Origin: Mariniphaga sp.
GTDB taxonomy: Bacteria; Bacteroidota; Bacteroidia; Bacteroidales; Prolixibacteraceae
NCBI GenBank assembly: GCA_025363795.1
Contig: JANYLE010000036.1
Span: 1-9,062 of the forward strand
DNA length: 9,062 nucleotides
Direction: 5' to 3'
This document shows positions 6,130 through 9,062 of the stretch, piece after piece. The translations under genes and the position numbers were made by a program. Below the pieces are notes generated by a model. The model worked only from the letters and a program-made list of their open reading frames with translations, was not told the DNA's origin and searched no databases. Position 1 is the first letter of the stretch. Each line of letters starts with the position of its first letter.

Positions 6130-6136
6130 TATACTT

Positions 6137-7048
6137 ATGAACGCAAAAAGCCTGATATCAATTACTGACTTTACGAAAGAGGAGTACCTCAAAATCATGC
6201 GTCTGGCTGAAGATTTTGAGGCTAATCCCAATCAAAAACTGCTTCAGGGAAAAGTAATTGCAACGCTATTCTTTGAGCCATCCACTCGCACACGCTTAAG
6301 TTTTGAAACTGCGATCAATCGTTTGGGTGGAAAAATCATCGGTTTTTCGGATTCATCATCTTCTAGCGTATCAAAAGGTGAAACGCTTCACGATACGATT
6401 AAGATGGTCAGTAATTATGCGGATATGATCATTATGCGACATCCGTTGGAAGGGAGTGCACGGTATGCATCGGAGGTTTCGAGTGTGCCGGTTATCAATG
6501 CAGGTGACGGAGCCAACCAACACCCATCGCAAACCTTGCTCGATATGTATTCAATCATCAAAACCCAGGGTACTCTCGACAACATTAATCTGTTCATGGT
6601 AGGAGATTTAAAATATGGGCGTACCGTTCACAGTTTACTTATGGCAATGTTGCAATTTGAAAATCCAATTTTCAATTTCATAGCTCCGGCTGAACTTGCA
6701 ATGCCAAACGAATATAAAATTCTGCTCACATCCAAAGGAATACGCTATTTCGAACATTCAGAATTCACAGACATTATCAATGCTGCAGACATTATTTACA
6801 TGACGCGTGTTCAGAAGGAGCGGTTTATAGATCCCGTTGAATATGAGAAAGTTAAAAATGTATATATTCTAAGAAACGAAATGCTAAAGAACACGAAGGA
6901 GAATATGAGGATACTTCACCCGCTACCAAGGATCAACGAGATTCATACCGACGTCGACAGCAATCCCAAAGCCTATTACTTTACGCAAGCCAAAAACGGG
7001 GTTTACACACGAATGGCTATTATTGCTCATTTATTGAACCTTAAATAA
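6137..7048 (+). CDS. pyrB: Aspartate carbamoyltransferase catalytic subunit
   Basis: PyrB condenses carbamoyl phosphate with L-aspartate to carbamoyl-L-aspartate, the committed step of de novo pyrimidine synthesis, in the cytoplasm. The 303-aa length is normal. The carbamoyl-phosphate loop is FEPSTRTRLSF with S49-R53. The 80s loop from the neighbouring subunit carries S79 and K80 in SKGETLHDT. Next come MRHPLEG, then NAGDGANQHPSQTLLDMYS. The aspartate-binding domain has GDLKYGRTVHSLL from G156, and LHPLPR begins at L260. All recognisable active-site residues are present. It is followed after 18 bases by pyrI, so this is the allosteric dodecameric (PyrB-PyrI) type of enzyme. The leader with promoter, reading frame and terminator upstream suggests control by pyrimidine-sensitive attenuation. 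Confidence 0.98.
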   Translation: MNAKSLISITDFTKEEYLKIMRLAEDFEANPNQKLLQGKVIATLFFEPSTRTRLSFETAINRLGGKIIGFSDSSSSSVSKGETLHDTIKMVSNYADMIIMRHPLEGSARYASEVSSVPVINAGDGANQHPSQTLLDMYSIIKTQGTLDNINLFMVGDLKYGRTVHSLLMAMLQFENPIFNFIAPAELAMPNEYKILLTSKGIRYFEHSEFTDIINAADIIYMTRVQKERFIDPVEYEKVKNVYILRNEMLKNTKENMRILHPLPRINEIHTDVDSNPKAYYFTQAKNGVYTRMAIIAHLLNLK

Positions 7049-7066
7049 ACTCTAAAAATATTAGTC

Positions 7067-7519
7067 ATGGAAAAACATCTCAAGGTAAGTGCAATTAAAG
7101 ATGGCACGGTGATTGACCATATCCCAACGAAAGCCCTTTTTAAGGTAATAAAGATCCTGAAGCTGGAAGATTGCAGTCAGATGGTTACATTTGGTAATAA
7201 TCTGGATAGCAGGGCTATGGGGACAAAAGCAATTATCAAAATCGCCAACCGGTTTTTTGCCGATGAAGAGGTCAATAAAATAGCTCTTGTAGCTCCTCAT
7301 GCAAAACTAAATATCATTCGCGATTACGCGGTGATTGAAAAAAAGGTAGTTGAAACTCCCAAGGAGATTCGGGGAATTGTTCATTGCTTCAATCCTAAAT
7401 GCATCACCAATGCCGAAAATATAACAACCAGTTTTGAAGTTTTATCTGACAAGCCAATTACGATGAAATGTTTCTACTGTGAAAAAATCACCAGCGAAAA
7501 CGAAATGATATTTTTCTGA
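7067..7519 (+). CDS. pyrI: Aspartate carbamoyltransferase regulatory subunit
   Basis: PyrI binds nucleotide effectors (CTP and UTP inhibit, ATP activates in the E. coli enzyme) and holds PyrB trimers in the allosteric holoenzyme. The 150-aa protein has the N-terminal nucleotide-binding domain (about 1-100), with the typical VSAIKDGTVIDHIP opening, and DSRAMGTKAIIKI. The C-terminal zinc domain has all four cysteines: C107 and C112 in HCFNPKC, C135 and C138 in KCFYC. It is co-transcribed with pyrB (18-base gap, no terminator). The next gene begins 32 bases later without a visible terminator, so readthrough is possible. Confidence 0.98.
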   Translation: MEKHLKVSAIKDGTVIDHIPTKALFKVIKILKLEDCSQMVTFGNNLDSRAMGTKAIIKIANRFFADEEVNKIALVAPHAKLNIIRDYAVIEKKVVETPKEIRGIVHCFNPKCITNAENITTSFEVLSDKPITMKCFYCEKITSENEMIFF

Positions 7520-7551
7520 TTTATTAAAGCAATACATTAATTTACAATACA

Positions 7552-8010
7552 ATGAGTGCAGATTATACTCAACTTCTTAAGGAAATTGATTCTTTTATTG
7601 TTTCAGGAGAGTCCCGGACTGATATTTTATTCAATACATGCAAACTGCTAAGGAACAATGTTTACCATTACGATTGGGTTGGATTCTACCTGCTTGACGA
7701 AAACCAGTCAAAACTTATCCTAGGACCTTTCACCGGAAAACCAACAGAGCATACAGAGATTCCGGTTGGGAAAGGCGTTTGTGGACAAGTGGCTGAAAGC
7801 AAAAAACTTAAAATAGTTCAGGATGTCAGTCAGGAAGGGAATTACATCGCCTGCAGTCTTGATGTTCAAAGTGAGATTGTTGTGCCAGTTCTTAAGTATG
7901 ATAAATTCGTGGCCGAAATTGATATTGACTCCCACTCCCCTTCCCCGTTTACCATCAATGACGAAAATTTTCTGACCTCCGTTTGCCAAAAACTTTCGAT
8001 AATATTTTGA
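7552..8010 (+). CDS. GAF-domain protein, free-methionine-R-sulfoxide-reductase-like
   Basis: The 152-aa protein is a single GAF domain with the order of blocks found in fRMsr (YebR/MsrC) proteins, which reduce free methionine-(R)-sulfoxide: DWVGFYLL (41-48), LGPFTGKP (57-64), IPVGKGVCG (70-78), ACSLDVQSEIVVPV (100-113) and EIDIDSHSP. Two of the three cysteines important in E. coli fRMsr appear to be kept (C77 in GVCG, C101 in ACS). The third, in the GKxAC segment, is absent: the matching residues read KPTEHTEIP. The protein may therefore be a reductase with a two-cysteine mechanism, or a related GAF protein binding another small ligand. C30 and C145 are not known family cysteines. It lies 32 bases after pyrI and may be read through from the pyr operon. 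The bidirectional hairpin at 8023-8063 ends its transcript. Confidence 0.8.
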   Translation: MSADYTQLLKEIDSFIVSGESRTDILFNTCKLLRNNVYHYDWVGFYLLDENQSKLILGPFTGKPTEHTEIPVGKGVCGQVAESKKLKIVQDVSQEGNYIACSLDVQSEIVVPVLKYDKFVAEIDIDSHSPSPFTINDENFLTSVCQKLSIIF

Positions 8011-8022
8011 TTTTTAATATCA

Positions 8023-8063
8023 TAACAAAATAAGGGCCGTAATATCCGGCCCTTATTTTGTTA
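8023..8063. terminator. Bidirectional intrinsic terminator between convergent genes
   Basis: TAACAAAATAAGGGCC (8023-8038) and GGCCCTTATTTTGTTA (8048-8063) pair perfectly over 16 bp around a 9-base loop; G8039 and C8047 can add a further pair. The GC core (GGGCC/GGCCC) followed by T-rich sequence on both strands ends the GAF gene transcript on the plus strand and the DUF4293 transcript on the minus strand. The TAA stop of the DUF4293 gene (8061-8063) is part of the stem. Confidence 0.92.
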
Positions 8064-8525
8064 CCGAATCCGATCGATTGATCTTACCAATAATTCATCC
8101 TTATGTATTGCCCTGATAGCCATATAAATCAAAATTGCAGCGATAACAGGGAAGACAAAATAAATATTTAGAGAATACGTGCCTGATAAAACTTTCGCAC
8201 CCGACGACAAATAGTAATAGATCAAACCAACAAGACCAAAAACAACAACAATACAAAGCTTTGAAAGCTTCATTTGGAGTATTCTGTTTTTGAACTGGTA
8301 GATCGTTACGACAATAAGTAACAGGCTCACAGCACACAAAACAATCAAGGGAAGACTGCTGTAAATAATTTCCGGTTTTTGAGCCCCTTCAAGAGCAATC
8401 CCTTTTATGTCAAAACGATAAATATTCCCATCTTTCCCGACAATATCAGCGAATGGAACGAAAAATAACGCACCGATCAGCATTTCGGCAATTAACAAAT
8501 AGACTGTTTGAATTCTCTGTATCAT
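8061..8525 (-). CDS. DUF4293 family membrane protein
   Basis: A 154-aa protein with four predicted membrane helices, at about residues 8-27, 58-77, 90-110 and 118-138. It has the characteristic DUF4293 start MIQRIQTVYLL and the short basic end DELLVRSIDRIR. The family is nearly confined to Bacteroidota and has no known function. I chose the ATG at 8525, which is where family members begin; the frame stays open upstream to 8585, but the extra 20 residues would cover the promoter element. The segment after helix 1 (KDGNIYRFDIKGI) is polar and probably extramembrane. The gene lies 72 bases after the LytTR regulator gene on the same strand. Confidence 0.88.
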   Translation of the reverse strand: MIQRIQTVYLLIAEMLIGALFFVPFADIVGKDGNIYRFDIKGIALEGAQKPEIIYSSLPLIVLCAVSLLLIVVTIYQFKNRILQMKLSKLCIVVVFGLVGLIYYYLSSGAKVLSGTYSLNIYFVFPVIAAILIYMAIRAIHKDELLVRSIDRIR

Positions 8526-8542
8526 CACGTTTAATTTAAATG

Positions 8543-8550
8543 CAAAAATA
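8543..8550 (-). promoter_or_regulatory. Predicted -7 element for the DUF4293 gene
   Basis: On the minus strand, TATTTTTG (8550 to 8543) followed by CA matches TAnnTTTG. The start would lie near 8537-8539, about 13 bases before the ATG, a short leader common in this phylum. No well-spaced -33 TTG is visible. It supports starting translation at 8525 rather than further upstream. Confidence 0.45.
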
Positions 8551-8597
8551 TCAATTTTGAGCAAACTAAAACAGCCTAAAATCAATTTCTACGCCAA

Positions 8598-9062
8598 TTA
8601 CCGGTCCAACCAATTTTTGAATTCCTGAACGCGTTCACGTGCAACAATGATCTCGTTATCGTCAATTCCCTCAATTTTCAGCCGAAGTCGCGAACTCGTC
8701 CAAGCCAGGATATTGTTACAGGCACCAATCGAAACAATGTATTTGCGGTTAATTCTGAAATAAATATCCGGATCAAGCATCGGTTCAAGCTGATCGAGCG
8801 CATAATCAATGCAATAGGTTCTGCTACTTGTCGTATGAATAAATGTTGCTTTATCCTGACTGAAGAACGCCATAATTTCTTCAATCGGGATGCTCTTGAT
8901 TTTGTCCCCCACCCTGACCATAAACCTTGATTTAAAATTTTTTCCTGATGCAGGATTTGTAATAGCAAGAATCTTTTCAAGCACTAATCCCGGAGAAAAC
9001 TGCCTGGCCTTTTCAATTGCTTTATTGAGCCGTTCTTCTTCGATAGGTTTGAGCAAATAATC
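8598..9062 (-). CDS. LytTR-family response regulator, C-terminal part (runs off right edge)
   Basis: The visible 154 codons begin with DYLLKPIEEERLNKAIEKA, the end of a CheY-like receiver domain in which the lysine of LLKP is the conserved signalling lysine. The phospho-accepting aspartate must therefore lie upstream, outside the window. After a linker, a LytTR DNA-binding domain spans about 8605-8924. Its blocks include VGDKIKSIPIEEIMAFFSQD, YCIDYALDQLEPMLD, FRINRKYIVSI and VARERVQEFKNWL. Such proteins are transcription factors usually paired with a LytS/histidine-kinase-type sensor, which would be expected beyond the right edge. A TTG at 9056 could be mistaken for the start, but the receiver motif runs through it in frame. 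The target genes cannot be inferred from the window. Confidence 0.93.
   Translation of the reverse strand, partial: DYLLKPIEEERLNKAIEKARQFSPGLVLEKILAITNPASGKNFKSRFMVRVGDKIKSIPIEEIMAFFSQDKATFIHTTSSRTYCIDYALDQLEPMLDPDIYFRINRKYIVSIGACNNILAWTSSRLRLKIEGIDDNEIIVARERVQEFKNWLDR

Noticed and set aside
5911..6136. PyrR-type attenuation site or a nucleotide riboswitch in the pyrBI leader
   Set aside because: I saw no conserved PyrR-binding loop and no aptamer core I recognise. The U-rich stretch plus overlapping ORF fits translational coupling better.
1..9062. Mobile element, CRISPR array, toxin-antitoxin or defence genes
   Set aside because: No transposase, integrase, spaced repeat array or small paired genes; every sizeable frame is a housekeeping or envelope family gene.

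Overview
The window reads as a chromosomal segment of a Bacteroidota bacterium, most likely in the Bacteroidales/Marinilabiliales range. Several signs support this. Three genes belong to families typical of the phylum: a DUF4293 membrane protein with the MIQRIQT start, an MCE protein with the NPKRYVHF ending, and the Bacteroidota type of LptD. Intergenic regions carry TAnnTTTG promoter elements of the Bacteroidota primary sigma factor, and Shine-Dalgarno sequences are scarce. The DNA is moderately AT-rich. I see no insertion sequence, phage gene, tRNA, rRNA or CRISPR array, so this is core genome.

Layout. Positions 1-563 (minus) hold the 5' part of an lptD-like LPS assembly gene that runs off the left edge. 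A divergent promoter region (564-810) separates it from an envelope pair on the plus strand: an N-acetylmuramoyl-L-alanine amidase (811-2058) and an MCE/MlaD-like lipid-transport protein (2121-3380). These two proteins end in homologous SPOR-like domains. A 341-base AT-rich gap with an imperfect 14-bp inverted repeat precedes dnaA (3722-5152), which ends in an intrinsic terminator. A YigZ/IMPACT-family gene follows (5251-5865).

Next is the pyrimidine operon: a consensus promoter, a leader of about 220 bases, pyrB (6137-7048) and pyrI (7067-7519). A GAF-domain/free-Met-sulfoxide-reductase-like gene (7552-8010) follows on the same strand. A 16-bp perfect hairpin (8023-8063) terminates transcription from both sides. 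Beyond it, on the minus strand, lie the DUF4293 gene (8061-8525) and the 3' part of a LytTR response regulator (8598-9062), cut by the right edge.

The most interesting signal is the pyrBI leader. Between a good promoter and pyrB sits a strong intrinsic terminator. It is preceded by a U/C-rich stretch and covered end to end by a 66-codon ORF that starts about 16 bases after the predicted transcription start and stops 7 bases before pyrB. This is the architecture of the enterobacterial pyrL-pyrBI UTP-sensitive attenuator, here in a distant phylum. The second notable item is the MCE protein with a C-terminal SPOR-like domain shared with the adjacent amidase, which suggests lipid transport tethered to peptidoglycan.
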